Source: Aalborgiella sp031424795
Lineage (GTDB): Bacteria; Pseudomonadota; Gammaproteobacteria; Burkholderiales; Burkholderiaceae_C
DNA: 30,471 nucleotides
NCBI GenBank assembly: GCA_031424795.1
Contig: JANPIC010000079.1
Location: 1-30,471 of the forward strand
Direction: 5' to 3'
The notes below the pieces were generated by a model that saw nothing but the letters and a program-made list of their open reading frames with translations, was not told the origin of the DNA and did no database searches. The translations under genes were made by a program, and so were the position numbers. Below are positions 14,611-22,560 of this stretch, piece by piece (position 1 is the first letter of the stretch; the number at the start of each line of letters is the position of its first letter).

Positions 14611-15632
14611 CACTTGTTCACGGCCTGCACAGCTAACCAAGCCTGCCAAACAGCATCAACAGATGGCGTGGGAATTGCATAAACGCTGACCTGTCGTGCA
14701 GCTGCGTGGGACGCAACAGGCCCCGTTCGCCAAGCCGTGTCGAAGTTATAAATCTGCACATGTGGCAAATCTAAGGCCACTGCCATGTGGCTCAAACCAC
14801 TGTCTACACCAACCAAGCCAGCGCAGCCGCCAAGCGCATCCACCATCGCATCCAAGCTCAAACGTGGCCAAACGACAGCATCAGCAAGCTGCTCAGCAAT
14901 CACATGGCTGCGCTGCTCCTCGTCTGCACTGCCGTGCGCCAAGGCAATGCCAAAACCTGCGGCGTTAAGACGCTGCCCCAACTCAACCCAATGGCTCACA
15001 GGCCACAGTTTGTCTTCACGTGAGCTGCCATGGGCAAAAACGATGGTTGTTTTTGTGCCGTTTTTTGCTATATTACTTATAGCTGCCGAGGCAATATTTA
15101 CGCCGGCTAGAAGCCTATATTTAGGGGTAAAAACAGCATTTTCAGGCAACTTATACCGCAGGGCTTGTGCGCACACCTCGCGCGCACGCTGCACGGCATG
15201 CACGTGTGGCGTTAACCGGATTGCCTCATTCGCCACCCAGCGCGTGGGCGCTTCATAGCTTGAGCCATCGGTGCGGTTCGCCATGGCATAGCGTTTGCCC
15301 GTGGGTGATAACTTCGCGAGTTTTGACACCAAGGCTGATTTGGTCAGCCCCTGCAAATCAATCACCGCGTCGTAATATTCACGCTGCAAGTCGGCTTTAA
15401 AAACTCGCCAAGCTTGCCTGGTTTCAACTGAAAAAAGTGCTTTGCGCCATTTGCGCAGTTCGCACACGACGACATTGCTCACCCCATCGCAGCGGCGCAC
15501 CACGCCTGCAAACGACGACTCCACCACCCAGTCAATCTGCGCTTCTGGAAACGCTGTTTTGATGTCGTGCACCACTGGCAGCGTATGCAACACATCGCCC
15601 AGCGAAGAGAGTTTAACGAGGAGTATTTTCAA
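14610..15632 (-). CDS. waaC: Lipopolysaccharide heptosyltransferase I, with a repeat-derived insertion
   Basis: A GT9 enzyme adding the first L-glycero-D-manno-heptose to Kdo2-lipid A. The N-terminus LKILLVKLSSLGDVLHTLPVVHD is the family start, and TTG 15632 places it at residue 1 (340 residues); ATG 15677 would add 15 unconserved residues. The C-terminal half has HGSSREDKLWP and VGVDSGLSHMAVALDLPHV, which bind ADP-heptose. Between the two Rossmann domains, residues about 174-189 (RLLAGVNIASAAISNIA region) are encoded by a copy of the dispersed repeat and look like extra linker sequence relative to the family. It is the first gene of waaC-waaA, divergent from the Ada-AlkA gene. Confidence 0.93.
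   Translation of the reverse strand: MKILLVKLSSLGDVLHTLPVVHDIKTAFPEAQIDWVVESSFAGVVRRCDGVSNVVVCELRKWRKALFSVETRQAWRVFKADLQREYYDAVIDLQGLTKSALVSKLAKLSPTGKRYAMANRTDGSSYEAPTRWVANEAIRLTPHVHAVQRAREVCAQALRYKLPENAVFTPKYRLLAGVNIASAAISNIAKNGTKTTIVFAHGSSREDKLWPVSHWVELGQRLNAAGFGIALAHGSADEEQRSHVIAEQLADAVVWPRLSLDAMVDALGGCAGLVGVDSGLSHMAVALDLPHVQIYNFDTAWRTGPVASHAAARQVSVYAIPTPSVDAVWQAWLAVQAVNK
15067..15113 (-). repeat. Dispersed short repeat, copy D (inside waaC, sense)
   Basis: On the minus strand: CTAGCCGGCG (GCCGGCG at 15107-15101), 18 nt, CTAT (15082-15079), 7 nt, ATAG (15071-15068). It is read in the waaC frame as GCC-GGC-GTA (Ala-Gly-Val). The position where intergenic copies have GCC-TAA reads GCC-TCG (15092-15087), so the stop is gone. 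Part of the inter-domain linker is encoded by it. Confidence 0.87.
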
Positions 15633-15714
15633 CCAATATGCCGTTTCAAAAAATGTCTCGCCAATTGTAGGGGGCATTTGCCTGAAAACGGCGCGTGCAC
15701 ATGTCCGAAAATGG

Positions 15715-15743
15715 CTAACAAGGTGCGTCAATCAGCGTATGAT
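15715..15743 (+). promoter_or_regulatory. Candidate promoter giving a leaderless Ada-AlkA mRNA
   Basis: CTAACA (15715-15720) and TATGAT (15738-15743) are spaced by exactly 17 nt. The expected transcription start falls at about 15750, the A of the chosen ATG, and there is no Shine-Dalgarno upstream. The two facts together suggest a leaderless message. Confidence 0.45.
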
Positions 15744-15749
15744 TTACCC

Positions 15750-17381
15750 ATGAACGCCGCCCCAGAAGTTAACCCCAACCATGATGCCATCGCCTCACAA
15801 GCTTCCTCACAGGCATATTACCAAGCACTGAAGGCGCACGATGCCCGTTTTGATGGCCGGTTTTTCGTCGGCGTCAGCTCCACCCGCATTTACTGCCGCC
15901 CTGTGTGTCGCGTCAAGCTACCCAAATTTGAAAATTGCCGTTTTTTCGACCATGCTGCCTTGGCCGAAAACGCAGGCTACCGTCCCTGCATGCGCTGCCG
16001 ACCCGAGCTAGCACCACAAAGCCTGCCGTGGTCATCACATGATGCCAGCCGCACTTTGGCACTGCAGGCGGCGCGTTGGCTGGATGAACCGCTCGCTTGG
16101 GGCGAGGCCAGCCCGTCCATCACCCGTTTAGCCGCACATTTGGGCGTGTCTGACCGCCACGTGCGGCGCTTGTTTGAGGCGCAATTTGGCGTTTCGCCGC
16201 TGCAATACCTGCAGACACGACGACTTTTGACGGCTAAGCAGTTGTTAACCGACACCGACATGCCCACCTCACACATCGCGCACGCCAGTGGCTTTGGCAG
16301 CGTTCGGCGCTTCTCAGACGCTTTTTTGACGCATTACCGGCTCAACCCCAGCACCTTACGGAAAATAGGCAAATCTGCCCACAGCTCTGCAAAAACAACC
16401 TCCAAGTCAATCGACGCTTGGCCGTGCAGCACCGTCAAACTGAGTTACCGCCCACCTTACAACGTGCCATGGATGCTTGAATTTTTCAACAAAAGGCAAT
16501 TAAATGCCACAGAAAATATTACTACAAAATTTATAGTTAATCAGGCAACAAATACGCCGGCTATATGGACTTTTAGCTATCACTTTAATAATAAACTATA
16601 TGCAGGCTGGTTAAGCGTTGAATTTCACACCACACAACCCACATTAACGCTAAAAGTAAGCGACTCCCTGCGCCCCGTGCTGCCGCAAGTGATTCGCCAA
16701 GTCCGTGCTTTGCTGGATTTAGATGCCGACCCGATGGCGATCAACGACGTACTGGGTGATCATTTTAAAAACAGTTTTGACGGTGATGAAGCGATAGCAG
16801 GCATCCGCATCCCAGGTTGTTTGAATGGTTTTGAGCTGGCGGTAAGGGCAATTTTGGGGCAACAAGTCACCGTCGCCGCTGGACGCACATTCACCCAGCG
16901 GGTGGTTAATGCATTTGGCAACGCGATTGAAACGCCTTTTCCAGAATTAACACGGCTTTTCCCCAGGCCAGAAGCGCTGGCTGCGGCAAGTGGTGAAGCG
17001 TTGGGCAGCTTAGGCATCGTCAAACAGCGCCAAGCTGCGATTGTGGCTTTGGCACGCGCCGTGGCGTGCAAAGAGCTGGTATTACATCCAGGCGTTGATA
17101 TCGACGCCACGATGACGCAATTGAGGGCGCTGCCCGGCGTGGGCGACTGGACGGCGCAATACATCGCTATGCGGGCGCTGCGCTGGCCAGACGCTTTTGT
17201 GGCGGGTGATGTGGCACTGCATAAAGCGATGGGTTTGCTCAACCTGACGCCTAAGCTCAGCCCTGCGAAAGCTGCAGCAACCGCATTAGAAGCATCACAA
17301 ACGTGGCGACCTTGGCGAAGTTATGCGGTGATGCGGGCTTGGACGTCGCTGTCCACCTCTACATCCAAAGTCGCCACTTGA
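15750..17381 (+). CDS. Ada-type methyl-sensor / AlkA DNA-3-methyladenine glycosylase fusion
   Basis: A 543-residue DNA-repair and regulatory protein. Residues about 28-90 form the Ada zinc domain with Cys49, Cys53, Cys80 and Cys83 (IYCRPVC and PCMRC); the first usually accepts methyl from DNA phosphotriesters. Residues about 105-205 are an AraC-type HTH (LAAHLGVSDRHVRRLF; HIAHASGFGSVRRFSDAF). From about 225 comes an AlkA N-terminal domain, then the HhH-GPD glycosylase: AVRAILGQQVTVAAGR, hairpin LPGVGDWTAQYIA (from 461) and catalytic Asp487 in FVAGDVAL. No O6-methyltransferase domain is fused; ogt follows separately. ATG 15750 was chosen because upstream in-frame codons are unconserved. Residues 257-274 are encoded by repeat copy E in the variable AlkA N-domain. 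Confidence 0.94.
   Translation: MNAAPEVNPNHDAIASQASSQAYYQALKAHDARFDGRFFVGVSSTRIYCRPVCRVKLPKFENCRFFDHAALAENAGYRPCMRCRPELAPQSLPWSSHDASRTLALQAARWLDEPLAWGEASPSITRLAAHLGVSDRHVRRLFEAQFGVSPLQYLQTRRLLTAKQLLTDTDMPTSHIAHASGFGSVRRFSDAFLTHYRLNPSTLRKIGKSAHSSAKTTSKSIDAWPCSTVKLSYRPPYNVPWMLEFFNKRQLNATENITTKFIVNQATNTPAIWTFSYHFNNKLYAGWLSVEFHTTQPTLTLKVSDSLRPVLPQVIRQVRALLDLDADPMAINDVLGDHFKNSFDGDEAIAGIRIPGCLNGFELAVRAILGQQVTVAAGRTFTQRVVNAFGNAIETPFPELTRLFPRPEALAAASGEALGSLGIVKQRQAAIVALARAVACKELVLHPGVDIDATMTQLRALPGVGDWTAQYIAMRALRWPDAFVAGDVALHKAMGLLNLTPKLSPAKAAATALEASQTWRPWRSYAVMRAWTSLSTSTSKVAT
16519..16570 (-). repeat. Dispersed short repeat, copy E (inside ada-alkA, antisense)
   Basis: Minus-strand architecture: GCCGGCG (16562-16556), 18 nt, CTAT (16537-16534), 7 nt, GTAG (16526-16523; one mismatch to ATAG). 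On the coding strand it reads ATA-GTT-AAT-CAG-GCA-ACA, with CAG where intergenic copies A, B and C would read TAG. It is strikingly A+T-rich compared with the flanking coding sequence. Confidence 0.82.
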
Positions 17382-17388
17382 CATGTTT

Positions 17389-17446
17389 TACTATGAATAT
17401 GATAGCTGTATATTTAATAAATACGCCGGCTAGATGCCAATTTGAG
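17389..17446 (-). repeat. Dispersed short repeat, copy F (intergenic)
   Basis: Minus-strand: CAAATTGGCATCTA precedes GCCGGCG (17430-17424), then 18 nt, CTAT (17405-17402), 7 nt, ATAG (17394-17391). The inner block that is GCCTAAG in other copies has diverged to AAATATA. It begins 8 nt after the ada-alkA stop and lies before ogt. Confidence 0.85.
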
Positions 17447-17495
17447 CACTTAAAAATGTGATTTCAGATAAATTGAAATAAATTCAGAGGTTTTT

Positions 17496-18035
17496 ATGAA
17501 ATATGACCCCAATATGGTTTACGCAGAATGCACAAGCGCACAAGGCAACTTGTATTTGGCGGCTACTGAACGTGGCTTAGCGGGCATGTGGTTCACAGAT
17601 CAGCGGCATTTGCCTGAAGTTTCAGGCTGGCAGCGCCAAAACGATGTGGCGCAACTCAGCATACTCAAAAACGCCAAGCAACAGCTGCAAGCCTACTTTG
17701 AAGGTCAATTGCAGCAGTTTGATCTACCCCTAGATTTAAGCGCTGGCACGCCTTTTCAACAAACGGTGTGGCAAGCGCTGTTAAAAATTCCGTTTGGCAA
17801 GACCACCAGCTATGGGGCACTGAGCAGCAGCATTGACAAACCGTTGGCAGTGCGGGCGGTGGGCACGGCGATTGGGCGCAACCCGATTGGCATCGTCGTG
17901 CCATGCCACCGAGTAGTTGGGGCGGATGGCTCGTTGACAGGTTATGCGGGTGGCTTGCATAGAAAAGAGGCGTTTTTAACCTTAGAAGGCGCACTTCCAG
18001 TACAGCACACCGCCAAGCAGAGCATGCTTTTATGA
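17496..18035 (+). CDS. ogt: Methylated-DNA-[protein]-cysteine S-methyltransferase (O6-alkylguanine)
   Basis: A 179-residue suicide repair protein that transfers alkyl groups from O6-alkylguanine or O4-alkylthymine to itself. The acceptor is Cys137 in IVVPCHRVVGADGSLTGYAGG. The HTH wing is preceded by TPFQQTVWQALLKIPFGKTTSYGAL, and the AVGTAIGRNP arginine-finger helix is intact. Length is that of Ogt/AGT. AGAGG lies 5 nt before the ATG. It sits 114 nt after the Ada-AlkA fusion on the same strand, so base excision and direct reversal of alkylation damage are encoded side by side; repeat F separates them and they may or may not share a transcript. Confidence 0.96.
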   Translation: MKYDPNMVYAECTSAQGNLYLAATERGLAGMWFTDQRHLPEVSGWQRQNDVAQLSILKNAKQQLQAYFEGQLQQFDLPLDLSAGTPFQQTVWQALLKIPFGKTTSYGALSSSIDKPLAVRAVGTAIGRNPIGIVVPCHRVVGADGSLTGYAGGLHRKEAFLTLEGALPVQHTAKQSMLL

Positions 18036-18128
18036 TGTTTATGGCATTAATTCTGGGCATTAATGTCATGCGTTATTGTCATGAATAGCTCGCTTTTTGA
18101 TCTGCTTTGTATGCCATGATTGGCTGAC

Positions 18129-19031
18129 ATGAAAAAATCAATCTTTATCGAATTCTTTGCCTTAGCCGCTATTTGGGGCGCGTCCTTTTTGTTCACGCGG
18201 GTAGCATCCGCCGAGTTTGGCGTTTTCCCGACAGCAGCCATGCGCGTAGGCATCGCCGCAGCCGTGATGCTGCCTTTTTTACTGCGCAGCGAGCATTGGG
18301 GCGCATTTAAACAGCATGCCAAGCCGATTTTGTTTGTCGGTTTGCTCAATTCTGGCATTCCATTTGCCTTGTATGCCTACGCCGTGTTATCCATCACCAC
18401 GGGTTTATCGGCCATTTTGAACGCGACTGTGCCGCTTTTCGGCGCTGTGGTGGCATGGCTGTGGTTGAAAGACAAGCCATCCGCTTCGCGCGTGTTGGGG
18501 TTGGTCGTCGGTTTTGTGGGTGTGGCGCTTTTGGCGGGCGACAAAGCCAGCTTCAAACCTGGCGGCACCGGTTGGGCGATATTGGCGTGCTTGCTTGCCA
18601 CGTTGTGCTATGCCATCGCTGCCAGTTTCACCAAAAAATACCTCATGGGTGTGAACCCGTTGGCCACGGCGACGGGTAGCCAAATCGGCGCCTCGCTAGG
18701 CTTAGCACTGCCCGCCCTGTGGTTTTGGCCAGACAAAGCGCCCAGCTTGCATGCATGGGGGGCGCTGGTGGTGATGGCTGTGTTGTGCACCGCCGTGGCC
18801 TATGTGCTGTACTTTCGCCTAATTGAATCAGCTGGTCCAAGCCGCGCGTTGACGGTTACTTTCATGATTCCCGTTTTCGCCATCATTTACGGTGCGCTGT
18901 TTTTGGGTGAAAGCATCACGCTGTGGATGGTGGTGTGCGGCTGCGTGATTGTGTGCGGCACTGCGTTGTCGTCGGGCTTGTTGAAAATCAAAGCTTTAGA
19001 AGATTTTAAAAAACAAATTGCATCACCATGA
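18129..19031 (+). CDS. EamA/DMT-superfamily transporter
   Basis: A 300-residue inner-membrane protein with about ten hydrophobic segments and the duplicated EamA domain. Signature parts: FALAAIWGASFLFTRVA at the N-terminus, the end of the first repeat around LSAILNATVPLFGAVVAWLW, and in the second repeat YVLYFRLIESAGPSRALTVTFMIPVFAIIYGALFLGE. These carriers export or exchange metabolites; the substrate cannot be predicted. ATG 18129 was chosen over a TTG three codons upstream. The 93-nt spacer before it holds two direct copies of GGCATTAAT (18043 and 18056). Its stop overlaps the ureD start by 4 nt (ATGA), so ureD is translationally coupled to it, although a role in urea metabolism is not implied. 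Confidence 0.9.
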   Translation: MKKSIFIEFFALAAIWGASFLFTRVASAEFGVFPTAAMRVGIAAAVMLPFLLRSEHWGAFKQHAKPILFVGLLNSGIPFALYAYAVLSITTGLSAILNATVPLFGAVVAWLWLKDKPSASRVLGLVVGFVGVALLAGDKASFKPGGTGWAILACLLATLCYAIAASFTKKYLMGVNPLATATGSQIGASLGLALPALWFWPDKAPSLHAWGALVVMAVLCTAVAYVLYFRLIESAGPSRALTVTFMIPVFAIIYGALFLGESITLWMVVCGCVIVCGTALSSGLLKIKALEDFKKQIASP

Positions 19032-19858
19032 CTTGGCACGCAAACTTAGACATCAACTACGCCTTCGAAAACGACAGGACTGTTGCGCGTTACGCACACA
19101 AAGGCCCTTTGCGGATTTTGCAAAACTTGTACCCTGAGGGTGATGCCATTTGCCACAACGTGTTGGTTCACCCGCCCGGCGGCCTGGTTGGTGGCGACAC
19201 GCTGGACATCACAGTTGACGTTGGCGAGGGTGCGCATGGCTTGATCACCACGCCTGGCGCGACACGGTTTTACAAATCTTTGGGTGAGTTGTCTTTGCAG
19301 CGCACACGGGTTCATCTTCAAGCCAATGCCAAGCTTGAGTGGTTACCTTTAGAAGCCATTGCCTACTCTGGCTGCCAAGCCGAAAACAGATTGACCCTGC
19401 AACTGGCACCCAGTGCAGAAATGATAGGCTGGGACACCACGGCGCTGGGTTTGCCGAATGCCAATTTGCCATTTGACGCAGGCACTTTTACGCAACACCT
19501 AGCAATGCCAGATGTTTGGCTTGAACATGGACGGATTGATGCGAATGACGACAGATTGCTCAACAGCCCGCTCGGGTTTGCTGGACACAAGTGCATGGCG
19601 TCGATATTTTTCGCAGCGGGTTCTGCGCTGACACGAGAACGCAAGGAGCAAGCTTTGGACGCTGCACGCGCCGTGTTGAATGCTCACCCATTAAAGCTGA
19701 CTTCTGGTGCAACTTGTCCGAACGATCACGTTGTCGTAGTTCGCGTCTTGGCACCTTTGGTTGAACCGGCTATGGCATTACTCAGGCAGGTATGGGCGAC
19801 TTGGCGCGAAGATCTTTGGCAGATCAAACCGAATGCGCCACGGATATGGGCAATGTAA
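19028..19858 (+). CDS. ureD: Urease accessory protein UreD (UreH)
   Basis: A 276-residue cytosolic chaperone that binds apo-urease and, with UreF and UreG, channels nickel to the active site. Family motifs: GPLRILQNLYPEGDAICHNVLVHPPGGLVGGD near the N-terminus, TTPGATRFYKS, and LEWLPLEAIAY. Length is normal. The start overlaps the upstream transporter stop by 4 nt. Elsewhere in the order ureD usually sits directly before ureA; here the urtABCDE block, on the opposite strand, lies between them. Its stop (19856-19858) directly abuts the convergent urtE stop (19859), so no room exists for a terminator. It must be expressed from the upstream transporter promoter or one internal to that gene. Confidence 0.96.
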   Translation: MTWHANLDINYAFENDRTVARYAHKGPLRILQNLYPEGDAICHNVLVHPPGGLVGGDTLDITVDVGEGAHGLITTPGATRFYKSLGELSLQRTRVHLQANAKLEWLPLEAIAYSGCQAENRLTLQLAPSAEMIGWDTTALGLPNANLPFDAGTFTQHLAMPDVWLEHGRIDANDDRLLNSPLGFAGHKCMASIFFAAGSALTRERKEQALDAARAVLNAHPLKLTSGATCPNDHVVVVRVLAPLVEPAMALLRQVWATWREDLWQIKPNAPRIWAM

Positions 19859-20554
19859 TCAGATAGCTACCAATTGCCGTACGCCATTGGCTTTCATGTC
19901 TTTGCCCAAACCGCGCGCAATCACCTCGCCGCGCTCCATGACGATGTAGTCATCAGCCAATTCTTCCGCAAAATCGTAATATTGCTCGACCAGCACAATC
20001 GCCATGTCACCACGGTCAGCCAGCATGCGGATGACGCGGCCTATGTCTTTGATGATGCTGGGTTGAATACCCTCAGTCGGTTCATCCAAAATAAGCAGCT
20101 TGGGTTTTGCCGCCAAAGCACGCGCAATGGCCAGCTGCTGCTGCTGGCCACCAGACAAATCACCGCCACGGCGTTTCATCATTTGCTTCAGCACAGGGAA
20201 CAGTTCATACAACTCTGGCGGAACGGGCGTGCTGCTACTTTTGTAGGCCAAGCCCATGGCTAGGTTTTCTTCCACCGTTAGACGTGCAAATATCTCACGC
20301 CCTTGCGGCACAAAACCAATGCCGGCGCGAGCACGGTTGTAAGGTGTTGCGTCTTGAATCGCTTTGCCGTCAAATTCAATGCTGCCTGTTTTGACGGGTA
20401 CTAATCCCATCATAGACTTGAGTAGCGTCGTTTTACCCACGCCATTGCGACCTAAAACAACGGTCACCTTGCCAAGCTGCGCCTGCAAACTCACGTCTCG
20501 CAAAATGTGAGAGCCGCCGTAGTATTGATTCACGTTAGAAACTTGAAGCACCAT
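19859..20554 (-). CDS. urtE: Urea ABC transporter ATP-binding subunit UrtE
   Basis: A 231-residue LivF-like ATPase energising urea import with UrtD. Seen: Walker A GRNGVGKTT, Q-loop region IGFVPQGREIFARLTV, signature LSGGQQQQLAIARAL, Walker B LLILDEPTEGIQP and the switch region VLVEQYYDFA. The MVLQVSNVNQYYGGSHIL start and IQPSIIKDIG are characteristic of UrtE rather than amino-acid LivF. It is the last gene of urtABCDE. Its AGGAG ribosome site overlaps the urtD stop (12-nt spacer). It ends flush against ureD. Confidence 0.96.
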   Translation of the reverse strand: MVLQVSNVNQYYGGSHILRDVSLQAQLGKVTVVLGRNGVGKTTLLKSMMGLVPVKTGSIEFDGKAIQDATPYNRARAGIGFVPQGREIFARLTVEENLAMGLAYKSSSTPVPPELYELFPVLKQMMKRRGGDLSGGQQQQLAIARALAAKPKLLILDEPTEGIQPSIIKDIGRVIRMLADRGDMAIVLVEQYYDFAEELADDYIVMERGEVIARGLGKDMKANGVRQLVAI

Positions 20555-20566
20555 GTTGTTAATCTC

Positions 20567-21439
20567 CTAGCGCCCTAAATAAACTTCAATCACCCGCTCG
20601 TCTTGCTGAACCTCGTCTAAGGTGCCTTGCGCCAACACGGATCCGTCGCACAACACGGTGACAATTTCTGAGATTGAACGGATAAAACTCATGTCATGCT
20701 CGACCACCATCAGGCTGTGTTTGCCTTTAAGCGTGAGAAAAAGCTCTGCGGTACGAGCAGTTTCTTCGTCCGTCATGCCTGCAACAGGTTCATCCAGTAG
20801 CAGCAATTTAGGGTCTTGCATCAACAGCATGCCAATCTCTAACCACTGCTTTTGACCATGGCTCAAATTGCCAGCCATTCGATTGACGCTGCCCGCCAAA
20901 TGGATGGTGTGCAAAATTTCTGCCAAACGGTCACTTTGTTTTGAATCTAGTTTGAAAAACATCGACGGTTTAACCGCTTTGTCTGTTTTTAAAGCCAATT
21001 CTAAATTCTCAAAAACTGTGAGATGTTCAAAAACGGTAGGTTTTTGAAACTTACGACCAATCCCCATTTGCGCGATTTGCGATTCGTTGTATCGCAACAA
21101 ATTAATGGTTGAACCAAAAAACACGGTGCCGCTTTGCGGGCGCGTTTTGCCCGTGATGATATCCATCATCGTGGTCTTGCCTGCGCCATTGGGACCAATG
21201 ATGCAGCGCAGCTCGCCAGGCGCAATATCCAACGACAAGTTATTGATAGCTTTGAAACCATCAAAACTCACGTTGACATCTTCAAGATACAAGATGCGAC
21301 CATGCGTGACGTCCACCTCGCCCACAGTGGCGATGCGTGAAAAACCAGCTTCGCGCCCGCCTGATTGTGTGTTTTTACCTCTAGCAAGTTGCTGCGCTTC
21401 GGCGCGCTTGGCGCCTTCTTCTAACAAGTCGGGCGTCAT
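20567..21439 (-). CDS. urtD: Urea ABC transporter ATP-binding subunit UrtD
   Basis: A 290-residue LivG-like ATPase partner of UrtE. Walker A GPNGAGKTTMMDIITG, Q-loop GIGRKFQKPTVFEHLTV, signature LSHGQKQWLEIGMLLMQ, Walker B LLLLDEPVAGMTDEE and the H-loop VVEHDMSFI are all intact. The N-terminus has about 45 extra residues, rich in Glu/Ala/Lys, before the usual ILYLEDVNVSFDGFKA; extensions of this kind are common in proteobacterial UrtD. It overlaps urtC by 4 nt, showing tight translational coupling within the import operon. Confidence 0.96.
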   Translation of the reverse strand: MTPDLLEEGAKRAEAQQLARGKNTQSGGREAGFSRIATVGEVDVTHGRILYLEDVNVSFDGFKAINNLSLDIAPGELRCIIGPNGAGKTTMMDIITGKTRPQSGTVFFGSTINLLRYNESQIAQMGIGRKFQKPTVFEHLTVFENLELALKTDKAVKPSMFFKLDSKQSDRLAEILHTIHLAGSVNRMAGNLSHGQKQWLEIGMLLMQDPKLLLLDEPVAGMTDEETARTAELFLTLKGKHSLMVVEHDMSFIRSISEIVTVLCDGSVLAQGTLDEVQQDERVIEVYLGR

Positions 21440-22560
21440 GCTTTGCCTCCCATTTCATTTTTCCCCATCAATTTTCTGACGAGCCCGACAATGCCTTGCG
21501 GTAGAAACAAGGTGACGGCAATAAACATGGCACCAAGAAAGTACAGCCAGTATTCTGGGAAGGCAACCGTAAACCAGCTTTTAGCACCGTTGACTAAAAA
21601 TGCACCCACAATCGGGCCAATCAAGCTAGCGCGTCCACCCACCGCAGCCCAAATCGCAATTTCAATAGAATTAGCCGGCGACATTTCACTGGGGTTGATG
21701 ATGCCGACTTGCGGCACGTACAAGGCACCAGCCACACCACACATCACCGCTGAAATCACCCATATCGTCAACTTATAAGAAACTGGGTTATAGCCAGAGA
21801 ACATGACGCGGGTTTCGGCATCACGAATGGCTTGCAGAACGCGGCCAAATTTACTTTGCACCAGCCACCGTGAAAACAAATAAAAACCCAGCAACACAGC
21901 ACCCGTGATCACAAACAGCACCATGCGCGTGTTTTGTGTGGTTACCGGAATATCCAAAATGCGTTTGAAATCAGTAAACCCGTTGTTGCCACCAAAACCC
22001 GTTTCGTTGCGGAAAAATAGCAGCATCGCGGCATAGGTGAGAGCCTGCGTGATGATGGAAAAATAAACACCTTTGATTCGTGAACGAAATGCAAAGAAAC
22101 CAAATACCAAAGCCAGCAGCCCAGGCGCAATAATCACCATCGCCATTTGAAACACGAACGATGCACTGCCCGTCCAATGCCAAGGCAAGGTTTTCCAGTC
22201 AAGAAACACCATAAAGTCTGGCAACTCGCTTTTGTAATTGCCTTCTAGGCCAATCTGACGCATCAAATACATGCCCATGGCATAGCCACCCAAGGCAAAA
22301 AAGAGACCATGACCAAGCGACAAAATACCGGTGTAGCCCCAAATCAAATCCATCGCCAACGCGCAGATGGCAAAGCACATGATTTTTCCAACCAGCAGCA
22401 CCGCAAAATCGCTCATATGGAAAATACTTCCTTGAGGAACCAACAAGTTCAGCAAGGGTGCGACCAAGCAAACTGCTATCAACACCATCAGAAACGCCGC
22501 CCAGCCTGTGTGACTCAGCAATGGCGCAGGTGTGGGAAGGATCAATTGTTCTGCGCTCAT
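21436..22560 (-). CDS. urtC: Urea ABC transporter permease UrtC
   Basis: A 374-residue LivM-like inner-membrane permease with many hydrophobic segments. Family markers: LIWGYTGILSLGHGLFFALGGYAMGMYLM, an inter-helix periplasmic loop with FVFQMAMVIIAPG, YFSIITQALTYAAMLLFFRNETGFGGNNGFTDFK (typical of UrtC), and the EAA-like cytoplasmic segment RVLQAIRDAETRVMFSGYNPV. It pairs with UrtB to form the urea channel. Both ends overlap neighbours by 4 nt (ATGA), consistent with stoichiometric synthesis. Confidence 0.96.
   Translation of the reverse strand: MSAEQLILPTPAPLLSHTGWAAFLMVLIAVCLVAPLLNLLVPQGSIFHMSDFAVLLVGKIMCFAICALAMDLIWGYTGILSLGHGLFFALGGYAMGMYLMRQIGLEGNYKSELPDFMVFLDWKTLPWHWTGSASFVFQMAMVIIAPGLLALVFGFFAFRSRIKGVYFSIITQALTYAAMLLFFRNETGFGGNNGFTDFKRILDIPVTTQNTRMVLFVITGAVLLGFYLFSRWLVQSKFGRVLQAIRDAETRVMFSGYNPVSYKLTIWVISAVMCGVAGALYVPQVGIINPSEMSPANSIEIAIWAAVGGRASLIGPIVGAFLVNGAKSWFTVAFPEYWLYFLGAMFIAVTLFLPQGIVGLVRKLMGKNEMGGKA

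Noticed and set aside
15567..15749. In-frame open extension upstream of the Ada-AlkA fusion (61 codons).
   Set aside because: It overlaps the start of divergent waaC and the likely promoter, and it has no resemblance to Ada N-termini.
21675..21710. TAGCCGGCGA in urtC, considered as a ninth copy of the dispersed repeat.
   Set aside because: The GC block matches but no CTAT-7-ATAG follows at 18 nt, and the codons encode conserved UrtC residues.
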